Shown piece by piece: positions 21,773 to 34,072 of a stretch of 64,000 bases of DNA. The stretch comes from Arabidopsis thaliana. Its lineage: Eukaryota > Streptophyta > Magnoliopsida > Brassicales > Brassicaceae. The translations under genes and the position numbers were made by a program. Positions within the stretch are counted from its first letter, which is position 1. Every line of letters begins with the position of its first letter. The notes beneath the pieces are model-generated. The model ran no database searches. It saw only the letters and a program-made list of their open reading frames with translations, and had not been told where the DNA came from. The stretch lies in the NCBI RefSeq assembly GCF_000001735.4, contig NC_003070.9, positions 1,860,001 through 1,924,000 of the forward strand. Direction: 5' to 3'.

Positions 21773-22470
21773 GCATGTTTGACCCATTTAGCCGCATATT
21801 TCTAATCATTATTGTTAGTTAACCTCTTATAATCTAAACTTTTCAACTGTTGTGATGGTAACATCTGTTTTTACTATACAATATTCCTATATGTAAACTC
21901 TATTCAAAACAAATATTGCTACATAAACTCTGTTCTGTCGAGTTGTTGCTTGTTGAGCCTTTAGATTCATTTTTCTTCGGAATCTCCTGTCCTTTGGAGT
22001 TTGCATGCTTGGTTGGTTCTTCTTGTGGCTCATGTTTCTTGGTTTCAGCCCGACGTCAACCGTTACTTTGGGATTGGTTGCAGGTTACGATGTTTTGAGT
22101 TTCAGATTTAGCTCTTAGGTTCCTTTTAGGCTTACCTTCTTGTACCTTTATGTTTACGGTTTGTTTCCCTCTTTTGGGCTTAGGTTTCTGGAGATATTGT
22201 TGTCTTCCTCCGCCTTAGTTTCTGACAGAGTTTCGACTCTTGTCGTTGTTGTATTTCAAAAATGTATTATACCTTCGTATAATATAATGGAATCATTCAG
22301 TCGAAAAAAAAAAAAAAAAAAAACGATTTAGCCGCATGTTTGACCTATTTTGCCCACATATTTCTAATAATTGTTGTCACTTTAAAAACCTTAAAAATTA
22401 ATTTTTTGTGATGGTAAGTGGTACGTTTAACAACTATTTTTACTATGCAGTTCTTATATAAACGATTTAG
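21773..22470. repeat. diverged ~140-bp direct duplication flanking a LINE insertion
   Basis: Left copy about 21773-21905 and right copy about 22329-22470 share GCATGTTTGACC.ATTT, the motif AGCCGCAT or GCCCACAT, ATATTTCTAAT.ATT.TTGT, TGTGATGGTAA and TTTTTACTAT. They are far longer than a target-site duplication, so the LINE tail appears to have entered an existing tandem duplication. Confidence 0.6.
21920..22323 (+). mobile_element. 5'-truncated LINE (L1-type) tail with poly(A)
   Basis: A T- and TG-rich stretch ends in ACCTTCGTATAATATAATGG, AATCATTCAGTCG and then about 20 A residues (22304-22323). This ending resembles the 3' UTR and tail of Arabidopsis L1 LINEs as I remember them. No reverse transcriptase coding is present, so only the tail was inserted. 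The left boundary is approximate and no clear short target-site duplication could be found. Confidence 0.5.
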
Positions 22471-23045
22471 CTATAAAAGATACAATGTAGCAGCGGTTTA
22501 GGATTATCACTCTACGAATCAACGTCTCATTACTTTTTCATAATTCCGAAATTTCAAAATTCATAAATGTGCAATTGATCACTATATTAGTTGAACTGAT
22601 CAAGAAGAGACGAGAGAGTATATGAAGAGGCCAAAGTGTCGCTAACTGGTGAGCTCATCTATTTTGTCGGGAATACGCCGCCGTACGTCATACACTCAAC
22701 CTGGTCTTGTCCCACGTGGAACATTTCACCCACTTCTGTGTATCTCATATTAATAGATAGATCCTATTACGTAACTTTCTTTCTTTCTATGAATATTATT
22801 ATTGTAGCACCAATTATCTTTTTGTTGGCCCCATTTTCCGTTTTTATGATAAATGGTGATCGCGTATTCGGAGGCAGCCTAATTGTCATATTGGACCTAT
22901 TGAAATAAAATATATTAAAATAATAATATTTTGTGTAATAGCCCCCAAATTCAAATATCTAATCCGTTCTATATATTTCCCAAACTTAGTGCCACTTAGA
23001 CACAATAAGAAAACCGTTAACAAGAAGAAAAAAAAAAGATCGAAA
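22471..23045 (+). promoter_or_regulatory. ORA59 proximal promoter and leader
   Basis: TATATATT at 22970-22977 lies 69 bp before the ATG. Upstream, CGCCGCC at 22676-22682 overlaps TACGTCA, close to but not an exact AGCCGCC GCC box. A 90-codon frame inside (22636-22908) is probably chance. Confidence 0.45.
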
Positions 23046-23780
23046 ATGGAATATCAAACTAACTTCTTAAGTGGAGAGTTTTCCCCGGAGAACTCTTCTT
23101 CAAGCTCATGGAGCTCACAAGAATCATTCTTGTGGGAAGAGAGTTTCTTACATCAATCATTTGACCAATCCTTCCTTTTATCTAGCCCTACTGATAACTA
23201 CTGTGATGACTTCTTTGCATTTGAATCATCAATCATAAAAGAAGAAGGAAAAGAAGCCACCGTGGCGGCCGAGGAGGAGGAGAAGTCATACAGAGGAGTG
23301 AGGAAACGGCCGTGGGGGAAATTCGCGGCCGAGATAAGAGACTCAACGAGGAAAGGGATAAGAGTGTGGCTTGGGACATTCGACACCGCGGAGGCGGCGG
23401 CTCTCGCTTATGATCAGGCGGCTTTCGCTTTGAAAGGCAGCCTCGCAGTACTCAATTTCCCCGCGGATGTCGTTGAAGAATCTCTCCGGAAGATGGAGAA
23501 TGTGAATCTCAATGATGGAGAGTCTCCGGTGATAGCCTTGAAGAGAAAACACTCCATGAGAAACCGTCCTAGAGGAAAGAAGAAATCTTCTTCTTCTTCG
23601 ACGTTGACATCTTCTCCTTCTTCCTCCTCCTCCTATTCATCTTCTTCGTCTTCTTCTTCTTTGTCGTCAAGAAGTAGAAAACAGAGTGTTGTTATGACGC
23701 AAGAAAGTAATACAACACTTGTGGTTCTTGAGGATTTAGGTGCTGAATACTTAGAAGAGCTTATGAGATCATGTTCTTGA
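23046..23780 (+). CDS. ORA59: AP2/ERF group IX transcription factor
   Basis: Intronless, 244 aa from the Met at 23046 ([12 protein letters not shown]...); the frame opens 19 codons higher but that extension is only Lys/Asn-rich leader sequence. Order: Ser-rich acidic N-terminus; a single AP2 domain at about residues 80-137 ([20 protein letters not shown], then [20 protein letters not shown] and AVLNFP, with the Ala/Asp pair of the ERF class); basic region; long poly-Ser tract (about 186-217); C-terminal acidic activation motif ([15 protein letters not shown]). This matches ORA59 (At1g06160), which binds GCC boxes and integrates jasmonate and ethylene signals to induce PDF1.2 and resistance to necrotrophs. 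Distal AP2-family relatives such as ERF15 share the architecture, but the full-length match favours ORA59. Confidence 0.95.
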   Translation: MEYQTNFLSGEFSPENSSSSSWSSQESFLWEESFLHQSFDQSFLLSSPTDNYCDDFFAFESSIIKEEGKEATVAAEEEEKSYRGVRKRPWGKFAAEIRDSTRKGIRVWLGTFDTAEAAALAYDQAAFALKGSLAVLNFPADVVEESLRKMENVNLNDGESPVIALKRKHSMRNRPRGKKKSSSSSTLTSSPSSSSSYSSSSSSSSLSSRSRKQSVVMTQESNTTLVVLEDLGAEYLEELMRSCS

Positions 23781-25145
23781 TAATCTCTGCTTCTACAATT
23801 TTTATGTAATTTGAGTGAGCTCTGTTTTTTTAAGAAAAAATCCGTTGAAAAGTTTTGGAAGAGATGTGATGGCCGTGTATAGATGTCAACTATTTGCGTT
23901 ACTGTTGGAAACATGTATAGATGTGTAGTTCTTTATCTTGGTGCTTAATTTTAATATTTATTTTTGCCATAATTCTACAAAACCGATCCGAGAACTTTAA
24001 CTTAATCTACTAAAATTTCTCTTAAACTTCAATTATCCGAGAAAAAATAGTCAAAAGAAACCTATGTCAAATAATTAAATGTAAAGATACTTTAAAAGTT
24101 CTTACGATGAAGTCAAAATTAGAAACAAAGTTTGAAATAGTCATTTACTTTATAAAAATTTTTAAGGACGCAAGCTCTTCGCCCATATTTTCTTGGTTAT
24201 TGAATGAGTTAAAATTTAATTTTCGAAAGTATTGAAAACGTATATTTGAGAAAAAAATATGATTTTGTGAGCTAAGTTTGTTACCGTCTGCAGCATCTCA
24301 ATGAACTATGAGTCGACGTGCAGAATTTATAATTTGAAAACTGTTATTTTAATAAGTAGTTAACCGTACAACATATTTTTTATATACAAATAAAATTGAA
24401 TCATCTACTATCTATTTCAAAGAAAAAAAAAAAAATTGATAGCAAGAGAGTGTTAAATTGGAGGACTACGTGTTCTACCCGTCTAGACGTATTTGTTATC
24501 CACCTTGAATGACAAATGTAAAATGTACGATCCAATCATATTATTTTGATTTTTGTTTTATTAGATCAGATTAATATACACGTCATTGCTGATGTTTTCC
24601 TTGTTTATTTTATATTTATTACCCATCCGTTTATGTTTTTTTTTTTTGTTGGGGCAAAACAATCTGTTTCAGTATGTCTATCTAAATGTTATTTTGATAA
24701 AAATAATAATTTAAAAAGAATGTTTTTGATGTTTTCTCACACGAAGCAATCATTTTTCTTATTGGTTGGGCTACACTAACAAAACTATTGGGCTTTACCA
24801 GAAAAGGCCCAACCAAAAACTAACTATGAGCCGAAACGCACAGCTCTATTTAGCTGTTGGTCCGACGACCAAGAGTCAACAATAAGTTCAACGAGACATA
24901 TGTTAAGCAGTTAAGAACAACAACAGTTTTAGATTATGGAAAAGATGGAACTCTCACATATAAAATCAAGAAAGTCAATCTAAGAAGTTTCGAGGGATAT
25001 GATTGGAATATGTGATTAAACCAAAACAAGGAAAAAGTAAAAACAGAGGCATAGCTACAAGCTAAGAACAATAATACGAAAATATAACTAATGTGATTAT
25101 TAATTATCCATATTCAAAGTAATAAGCCAGCTAGATGAAAACGCT
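23781..25145. other. convergent ORA59 / bHLH089 3' regions, with a GCCCA motif cluster
   Basis: AT-rich, no supported gene. TTGGGCT motifs near 24769 and 24788 and GGCCCAACC near 24806 sit close together, an arrangement normally seen in promoters rather than between gene ends. A 77-codon frame at 24546 has no recognisable domain. Confidence 0.4.
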
Positions 25146-26564
25146 TTAATCACTAGAGTAACAGTGATAACCATTATTCGCCGAAAGAGCTTCCATGTAT
25201 TGTTTCTTCAACACTTCCATTACTCTATCTGCTATGGCACTTGCATAAACACTAGATCCTTCACTAATCTGTTATATCACAATTCGTTAGTTAGTCTAAT
25301 AGTGTCTGACTATGGATTAAATTGAGATTTTATGACAAACCTTGGCGTTGAACAAGAAACTGTGGTGCTCTCCGATTTGTGCACCAGCTACATGGTGAAG
25401 ATCAAGCTCAAGTTGGTCAACGACTTTGGATACGAACAACAAACAATTGATTTTCTTCTTCTGCACGATCTTGATGGTAACTTCATCGTCTATGATACGT
25501 ACATCGACATCAGTGAATTTCGATTTCCTCTTGAGCCATGAGCATCTCAAGGCATTGTTCTTCTTATTGATCAAACATTGTTCTACTACTTCGCTTTGAG
25601 CCTTGAAGTTCTCATCAACAACATCATCTCCTTCTCTGTTCCTCTGTTTCACTCTCTTCTTTTCCACTAGCAGCTTGAACTCATCGATCGTCCTTAGCAA
25701 CTCTTTGATGTAATCTATCGCTTCTCCGACGATTGATGCTCTATCATTCTAGAGATATAAGAAAAAAGGGTTTAATTAGTTTCTGAAGATTTCTTACTTG
25801 AAGAAGAAGTTAGTATTTAAGTAAGTGTAAACCTTGGTGGGATTTGGAATTAGATTCTTTAAGTCACCAAACCGGTCTTTGAAGTGAACTCTTCTCTCGC
25901 GTTCTGTAGGGAAAATTTTACGCTTTTTCGATCCTCTGCCTTTACGGTTAAGACCATCGTCGAGGTTGTTGTTTTCTTCATCATACATCAAGTTCACTCC
26001 TTGGTTAGTCTCAGTTTGATCTTGATCCACTCCCATGAAACTCCCATTAGGAGGCTGCAGAGGAAAATTCAGATGGAAGAGCGGGTCATAGGCGGCGACA
26101 GAGGAAGATGTTGTCATGATAATGTCTTGAATGCTAGGGTTTGCGAAAGGTGGAAGTGAGGATCTTGGCAATTGCAAGAGACTGAGTAGGTCAGGAGTGG
26201 TATGATTAGGACCCAAATTCACAAAATCTTGGTAACCATTGTCCCAATGATTCGACTGTTGCGCATACGATGGATCTTGGAGGGTTTGGTGCATTGAACT
26301 CTGGAATTGATGATCACAATTAGGAGTAGCATTAATGTGAAGCTGATGAGCATAAGCTGAGGCTGAGGCAGGTAGAGAAGAGTCTTGTGGGCTGAGGTGG
26401 AATGCAGAGAGATCTTCTAGACTGCAGTTGCTGTTACTGTTGCTACCGATGACCGTGATCGTCGGTGGTGGCTCGGACGGAGAGAAACTGCTCTCAGCAG
26501 TCATTTCTGCCGGAGCATTTGGATCAAAACACCCAATTTCTTCAAACATGCCTCCTCCTCCCAT
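25146..26564 (-). CDS. BHLH089: bHLH transcription factor, tapetum type (420 aa)
   Basis: Three exons: 26564-25833, 25748-25341, 25268-25146; 421 codons including stop. The N-terminal half is Ser/Pro/Gln-rich and starts MGGGGMFEEIGCFDPNAPAE. The bHLH spans the first intron: basic region and helix 1 (GRGSKKRKIFPTERERRVHF, then KDRFGDLKNLIPNPTK) in exon 1, helix 2 (NDRASIVGEAIDYIKELLRT) in exon 2. The His-Glu-Arg positions of an E-box binder are modified (TERERRVHF), as in the bHLH010/089/091 group. A C-terminal ACT-like fold follows (DVRIIDDEVTIKIVQKKKIN). This is At1g06170. Family knowledge: it acts redundantly with bHLH010 and bHLH091 and dimerises with DYT1 in anther tapetum development. 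Confidence 0.93.
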
Positions 26565-29361
26565 GAAAACCGGTCCAAAGGGCTAAGAAAGATGGTTTCA
26601 AAATCAGAAAACATTGACACAGTTTTGATTTGCTAGATTATATATTGAAAACTGCAACCTAATCTTGAACAAATCTGTTCTAACCAACTTAAAAATCGTC
26701 TAAGCTTAGATGAATTCTTGTAATGTATATCTAATGATCAGGTTATTAGGAATAAAAGAGTAAGAGAAGGGTATATTGTTACCGACTTGGCTGATGATGA
26801 TTCTCCGAAGAACTTTTTCCGAATTCACGCCAAGAAGAGACTTAACATTAACAACTCTTTCTTTTTCTCTCTCTGTCTCTCTTTTTGAAATGCCTATACG
26901 TTTGCAATTTGAGAGTAACAAATAAAAAGAGTGGAAGATGACACATTTAACTTTTTTTTTTTGTATTAATAAAATACGTCTGTTATTTATTTGTGGTCTA
27001 ACGGGGAACAAAAGTTTAATTTCAACAACTAACATTTTTTTCCTTTCAATATATTTTTTATTTTCTCAAAACGCTAGTGTTTTTTTTTGTTCGTACCGTA
27101 ATATTCAAAAATTGAAAACTAAAGTTTTTTTTTTATCAATAACAATTAATGGTGGTACTCTGGACTGGACTTTGGTTAAAGTTCAGATTTTTTTTATGTG
27201 TGACAATACCTACTTTGATACATCTTACTGAATTGAAATATTTGGTTACCTTATTGGTAAAAGAAATAGTAATTTTATGACCTAAGTTACAAATTTGAGT
27301 TCTTTTTCTTTATAAGTTGCATCTTTTAGAGATTTTTTTTTTTAAGTTACATCCTTTTTAGAAACGAGGGTTTTGGTTGGATCATGAAATTTTTGTTTGT
27401 GGCAAGACAGGCCGGTGGTTAGTTACAGTCTGTAAGTTCCATGACGTGTCTCTCTTCGCGTGGGTCCCGTCACGATTCTCTCAGGTTTTGCCGTTTTGGT
27501 ATATGATCTTTAGGGGTATTTCTGTCTATTGATTATATTTTCTCGGTAATATTACGCTTGATTTGAATCCTTCGACTATAATAGAGATTTTCTTAATTTC
27601 ACTTTCACGTTCAAAGATTTTTTCGCATTGTCTTTTGGAAAAATAGCAGAGTTTTTTAAAAAATAAATAAGAAACGATACATTCAAAAAATATTATGTGA
27701 AGTTGAGTTTTTTTTTACATATAGAGGAAATAAAATTGATCATAGTCATAGACATAGAAATTTGTCAGTGGAATCTTTTCTATTAGGTCAAACAAGATTC
27801 AACTTTTAACATTTTATCTAGGACTTCTGAATTCTGATATACAATGATCGATGATATTATAAATAAGATAAAAAGGCTTTATTTGTATTATTTCCTTGTA
27901 AAGTAAAGTATTTCTTAATTTCATGTTTGTTGGGTCATGCAAAATATGTTTCCAAGGCAAGGTAGCGGATTTTTTGTGAAGAATATTAGCTGGGTCCCAC
28001 GTGACACAAAAGCTATGCGGAAAAGGGTGTTTCCGTAAACTCACTTGAAAATTTCTGCTAACCAGTTTTGTCCGGTTAAGTTCATGTTATGTATGTTACA
28101 ATTTGGGAATTGGGATTCAGTTAAACCGGATCAGCCGAAGACATTATTATATTCGTTTTGTAACTTTTTGTTTAGAGGGTGTCGAGTTAGGTTATCGAGC
28201 TGAGCTGTATATAAAAACATCTCAAACAAAGGTGAGGAGGGGATGCATTTGCAAAATGGAATTAAGGGGTGTTTCGTAATCGTGACAGTTACGTTTTTGG
28301 TTTCTCTCCTATGAGGCTTATTTTGGGCCTCAACAAGAAGTAGGCGTTTTAACACGTTTCGTCATCTAGAGCCAGATGAGAGGGCCTAAACCCTACCTGT
28401 GGCTGGTTATTTATTGCTTTAACTTACCCGACAGATGCGACTCAATTTGAAATATCTCTTTTGGGCCTACTGATCTTATTGACGAGAGGATTCATCACCC
28501 TTTTCTTCGGCCACTTGGAAAGATTATATAGATTGTATGTTTTCTCTTTTCATTTTCTATCCTCGTGAAGTTTTTATTTTTATTTTTTTATTCAGATTAC
28601 GAAAATCTTGAGAAAAAGAATAAGACCCGGTGAGCGAAAGGAATGTGTGGCGATGGCGATGCCTACACAGCCGTGAAGCCGAGTCATCGATTATAAAATG
28701 AGATGTGTCGATGATAACATTGCTAGTATAATTCTTGGTGTGGTCCATTATTTGATAAATTTATGGTATGCGTCCCTCATGGGAAGTGTGATAAGATTAA
28801 ACCTAGTGTTCGATATAAAATTTCAAATTTTGTGTCTTAGCCATTCTATTGAATTTTAAACTACGGTCAGATTGAAGCTTACATATATTTGATGTAAAAC
28901 ATAAAAATATGTGGCTGTTACTCGTACACATTTATGGTTATATAAATGAATAGTCTCAATCACAGCCGTGCTCTGTAGTTGTCAGGTATTCGTGTGGTTT
29001 GAAGTATAACATTGTCAACTATTTGTATAAAGTTTCTCTATACTATTAGTTCCATGATCTAGTTATATATACAAGTCATATCAGTTTACACTAAACCACT
29101 CGACACTCATTGATAATCGCATACCGTTACTACAAAACTAAATTCACCTTCATTGCTTATTAAAATCAAATCATCACAATAGCTGATAGATCGTGGCCTT
29201 AGCATTTCCTCGGTAAGACTTATGAAAAAATTAAGATAACTATTCTTTGAAAAAGGTAAAGGAAAAGAAGTTGGGAAAACTTTGGCCTTTGTGTACCAAA
29301 AGTAGAAAAATAATTTCCAGCTTGTCATTTTCCTACGGTCCCAATTAATTATATCTCTCTC
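26565..29361. other. divergent promoter region of bHLH089 and MYB13
   Basis: A 2.9 kb AT-rich gap. A TC-rich leader-like stretch (26850-26885) belongs to the bHLH089 side. GGGCC motifs occur at about 28325, 28382 and 28464. None of the short frames has a recognisable domain. Confidence 0.45.
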
Positions 29362-29369
29362 TATAAATA
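29362..29369 (+). promoter_or_regulatory. TATA box of MYB13
   Basis: CTATAAATA 141-148 bp before the ATG at 29510, with a TC run directly in front. Position only. Confidence 0.5.
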
Positions 29370-29509
29370 TAGTAACACACTTAGCCATCGTACACTTACT
29401 AGTTACTTCCAACATTTGGCTTCCTTTGCTTTCACGAATAGAAACCTTAGCTTCTTCCATTTCTTCTTTCTCTCCTCGTTTAAATTAGTTTTTGACAAGG
29501 AAGAAAAAG

Positions 29510-31089
29510 ATGGGGAGAAGACCATGCTGTGAGAAGATAGGATTGAAGAAAGGGCCATGGAGTGCTGAAGAAGATCGAATCTTGATCAATTATATTAGTC
29601 TCCATGGCCATCCCAATTGGAGAGCTCTCCCTAAACTAGCCGGTAAATAAGCCATTTTATATTTGCTATTTGCCATATGTATATATTAGTAACAAAATAA
29701 TTTTGTACCTAGCTAGCATGTGTATTATTGTTCTATAGTATATAGTAGTGTATATTTGTTGTGTAAAGTTAATAATGGTGTTTGTGAAATGATTAGGGCT
29801 ACTTCGGTGCGGAAAAAGTTGCAGGCTTCGTTGGATTAATTATTTGAGACCAGACATCAAACGTGGCAATTTCACTCCTCATGAAGAAGATACTATCATC
29901 AGCTTACATCAACTCTTAGGCAACAGGTTTCTCCTCCTTTTCCATTTTCTGTTTTTTTACTTCTTCCTTTGATTATATGCGAAATTTTAGATTTTTTGGT
30001 CCTATATTCTTTGAAACCAGAAATTAAACAAGAATTTGAGAAATCACTCACAAATTTTTCTTTATTTTTAATCTTTGAGAAGTCAAATCACAAGTTTTTT
30101 TCTTTCTTTTAAAGTAAGTCAATGCAATTTCTGTTTAGTCCATAACTCCATATATATTACAGTGAAAATGATATAATGTTCATTTGTAGATGAAGGATTT
30201 TGGGACATCAAATTGTGAAAAGTATCATTATTTTGGAAGTTTAGTTTGTTTTAACTGTGGAGACTAGCTAGCTAGATTACTTCACAATTTTCTCTTTGTA
30301 TATGTGTTGCTTTTGTCAATATGCGAAATTTTATATCTTTGTGGGGCAGAGAACTGAGAAGATTCCAACCCGTGATTGCCTTTGTCCATTAAATAATTTC
30401 AATTTTTTACTTTCCTCTAATTATACTTTTTATTCACTAGTAGACAAAGATAGGCACTGTGATCAGTGTAAGACATGTGCAAATTCTTTTAACCATACGC
30501 ATGAACTTCAATAACTTTCCTTTTGTTTTACTCGCTCTTTGTTCTCATAACAATGTAGACGACGTATTATGATGATTGATGAGTCATTCATGTGACATTT
30601 GTTTTGAGTAGATGGTCTGCGATAGCTGCAAAATTGCCTGGACGAACAGACAACGAAATTAAAAATGTTTGGCACACTCATTTAAAGAAAAGACTCCACC
30701 ACAGTCAAGATCAAAACAACAAGGAAGATTTCGTCTCTACTACAGCTGCGGAGATGCCAACCTCTCCGCAACAACAATCTAGTAGTAGTGCCGACATTTC
30801 AGCAATTACAACATTGGGAAACAACAATGACATCTCCAATAGCAACAAAGACTCCGCGACGTCATCCGAAGATGTTCTTGCAATTATAGATGAGAGCTTT
30901 TGGTCAGAAGTGGTATTGATGGACTGTGACATTTCAGGAAATGAGAAGAATGAGAAAAAGATAGAGAATTGGGAGGGCTCACTAGATAGAAACGATAAGG
31001 GATATAACCATGACATGGAGTTTTGGTTTGACCATCTCACTAGTAGTAGTTGTATAATTGGAGAAATGTCCGACATTTCTGAGTTTTGA
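29510..31089 (+). CDS. MYB13: R2R3-MYB transcription factor, subgroup 2
   Basis: Three exons: 29510-29642, 29797-29926, 30612-31089; 246 aa. R2 runs from [17 protein letters not shown] to INYLRP with regularly spaced Trp residues. R3 starts at [17 protein letters not shown] and crosses the second intron ([20 protein letters not shown]). Introns fall at the two positions usual for R2R3-MYBs. The C-terminus has the subgroup 2 motif IDESFWSE and an acidic tail. It matches AtMYB13 (At1g06180). Reported roles include stress responses, inflorescence form and UV-B signalling through UVR8. MYB14 and MYB15 are the closest relatives. The third exon follows a 685-bp intron, long for this family. Confidence 0.94.
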
Positions 31090-32466
31090 TTTGTTTTAGT
31101 TAAAGACTTATATATCTTCCTTTGTGACCCACATGAATAAAAGTCGTTTACGTTTCCTATATTAGTCCTCTTTCTATTTATCGTTCTATTACTTTTGGTT
31201 AGTTAAAATACAGATCAGGACATATGCTAAATGTTCGTATCATGTTATACATACATATATTATGATTTCTTTTTTCTCTCCCTTTTAATGTAATTTTAAA
31301 TCTATGGTGATGTCTTGTACTGTAACTTGTTTAGTGGATGGCTAGATTAAAGAAAGTCTATGTTGTTGTTCTAATGGTAGTCGCATATTCCCTTTTTTTC
31401 TATGCACAATGAATTTACTATATAAATCACATTTAAAACTCTTATAATTCACTAACAGAACAGTAATGGCTAACCGACAAAAAATATAGTATTTAAGTAG
31501 CCATGTGATTATGCTATGGTTTTTCGCACAAAAAAAAGTGATTATGCTATGGTTTTCCGGTCCTAATAGATTTGGAGTTCTCAAACTAATGTATTAATGT
31601 GATCCTCAATTGCTCCATGCATGGAAGCAATTGTGGTTTCTAAGCCCAAAATTTAAAAAGAAGAGAAGATGTGAATGCTCGTCAGAAATTGGTTTTGTTT
31701 GGCCGTAGCAATTTCTTGTAGTGCGCGATCTTGATTTTACAGATACTGGTTCTTAGCTAATAAATTTAAACCGATATATCTTAAAAAAAAAAAAACCATT
31801 ACCTAAGAAGCACCATTGGTATTATCGATGATCCAGCGATGAATCCAATATAAGTTATAATAAATTCATCACCATCAACTAAACTAAACTAAACTAAACT
31901 AAACTAAGCCAAATAATGGTCCTCAACCAATGAGAAGCACAAAATGTAAAAAACGTGGTTGACAAGTGACAACTAAACCAGAGAGTGGTGATGATTTTTA
32001 TCAAGTACCCTGGCTAGGTCTGGACCCACATTCAATCAGCCAGCCGAACCCAATTACATTTTTGATAAAGCCTTGGAGTAAGTTTCCGAACCAAAGAAGC
32101 GGTTTAGCTACTCTAATACCATTCCTGATGAGCTTCAACAACATGCAAACACTACACCTTTAGAGTCTCAGAGCATTTGTAGCTGCTACTTGAGAGATTT
32201 GAGTGACCTATATTATAGACTCTTTTAAGTGTCCGAACAAGTATCAACCTGTTGTGTTGGTAATAGATTTTTGAAAATCCATATGATTGAACAGTAAATA
32301 ATGCGTCCTGAAAACTGTAGTTGACAAGGTACATCAGTGTAATAATAATAACTTAAAAGAGAAGAAGGTAATCCTAGTAAATCAAGAACATCAAAGCCAG
32401 CATTTTCCAAACAAACAAAATACAGAGAAAGTAACTCATTTTAACTGGTGCATACTAGAGCAAGGT
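31090..32466. other. convergent MYB13 / RHON1 3' region
   Basis: AT-rich, no supported gene. Six tandem copies of ACTAA occur at about 31877-31906. GTGATTATGCTATGGTTTT occurs twice at about 31504 and 31539. The 3' UTR of RHON1 should occupy the right end. Confidence 0.5.
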
Positions 32467-34072
32467 TCAGCTGGAATCACTACCAAGCAACTCCACTAAT
32501 TCGGCTTTCTTCATCTTTGACAACCCTTTTAGTCCCCGTGACTTTGCTATGCCTCTAAGTTCGACCAGCTTCAATTCACTCAAGTCTTTCACGGCTTCTT
32601 CCTCAGCTTCATCACTATCTTCATCAGCATCATCGAGAGACTCATCATCATCTGATAACACATCTAAAATACCATCATCCTGTGATAACACATCAAAAGT
32701 AACATCATCATCCTCCTCCTCTTGATAAAATGATGATGACTCTGGTTTCAGCTCTGAATCTGGTTCAAGCATAGTTGTCACAGGCCCAGGTTCTGACTCA
32801 TTTTCAGGCTCATGCTCATGCTCATACGCAGGCTCATGTTCAGGCTCATCATGCAACTCTACTGTATCCTTCTTCTGGGTCCAGGTTACACTGTAACTTG
32901 ATGATTGATCAAAAGTTGCCTCGCTAGAATAAGCTGGCGGTGATTGAGATCTTGGTACTGGCGACTTTCTTCTGAAGCTTGATGTTGGTCTGGTAAAGGA
33001 TGATGCATTATTATCTTTGTTCCCTGAAGTGACAAGATTTCCGGTGCGATCTTGTTTGTCAACAGTATCTCCTTGTACTTCTCCCTGGCTGCTAAATTTG
33101 CTAACTTGCCTCTTGCTTTGCTCTCCCGAGTGCTTCCTTAGTAACTTAAGAAGAGAGTCAACAGTTTCACTTTCTTTTCCCTGCCCTTTAGAAGCTTCTT
33201 CAATCTTTTTTTCTTCTTTCTTTGCTGCAGCACGAGCTCGGAGCTGAGCTTGAACCTTTCTGAAAAGCTCCACGATCTCTTTCTCTCTAGGTCCAGGGGA
33301 TGAGGTAGCTTGGAATTTGGGGGAACTAGACAGGTTGAATAAAGGCCCATTTCTTGAAGACAACATATCAGAGTTTTCGATATCAAAATCTTCTCTCCCT
33401 CCGCTTTGCCTGTTGTTTCCCCGGTAACCATGCTTATTAAGTCTTGAGAAATCAGGATTTCTCCTATAGCCGCCAGAACTTGCTCGGCACACAAAAGAAC
33501 TTCTATTGGGGACAGATTTCAGACGCCCATTCTTGTGATCGAGACAGGAAGAGCAAGGTAATATGGCAAGTGTTCTTCTTGAAACAGCAGAGTTAAAGAA
33601 GCAACGGCTGTCTGAAAGTGTGTAACCTGTATTACCAAGCAAATACACAACATAGAGTAAGCAGATTGAAAGATAGAACATTCGTTATTCATAGAACCCT
33701 AGAGGCAGGCCAGTACAGAAGCAAGTTGCATTACACACACGAATAAGCAGAAGTCTATAAAACTCAAGAGAATCATTTCATCGAACAACTGGTGGACAAC
33801 AAACCAAAAGCAAAATGATTTCTCCACACACATGCCGTTTCCGCCTACAGTGACAGGGGCATAAAACACTAGGTGCTCGGCGAGAATTCAAGGAAGAACA
33901 GTAACAATATTCCCGGAAAACAAATAGAGACGCACATAGATAGATGCCTTCACAATTATCAAAATAAAACAGAAAAATTATCGACAAGCGAGAAAGAGAG
34001 AGACATGAAAAGGGTACAGGATAGCGAAGTACCAGGGACATAGTCAGAAGTCAAATGGAAAGTTCCCGACAT
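32467..34072 (-). CDS. RHON1: Rho-N domain chloroplast RNA-binding protein
   Basis: Two coding exons, 34072-34033 (13 codons plus one base) and 33626-32467, giving 399 aa. Residues 1 to about 65 are a Ser/Arg-rich plastid transit peptide (MSGTFHLTSDYVPGYTLSDS ... SSFVCRASSGG). Next come a basic region and a helical Arg/Ala/Lys/Glu-rich segment (EIVELFRKVQAQLRARAAAK), then a long disordered acidic part with EHEHEPE-type repeats and Asp/Glu runs. The last ~40 residues form a Rho-N domain (DLSELKLVELRGIAKSRGLK, then GLSKMKKAELVELL). Known for At1g06190: binds rbcL and other plastid RNAs, works with RNase E in processing, and supports rbcL transcription termination. A longer unspliced frame starting at 33681 is ignored in favour of the spliced start. 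Confidence 0.93.

Noticed and set aside
22636-22908. 90-codon frame in the ORA59 promoter
   Set aside because: Hydrophobic by T-richness, no family features, and inside the promoter of a well-known gene.
31877-31906. ACTAA run as a telomere-like repeat
   Set aside because: The plant telomere unit is TTTAGGG; this is a simple pentanucleotide microsatellite.
33627-33681. Unspliced 404-codon start for RHON1
   Set aside because: A good donor at 34032 and acceptor at 33627 join an in-frame upstream exon (MSGTFHLTSDYVP), which matches the known N-terminus.
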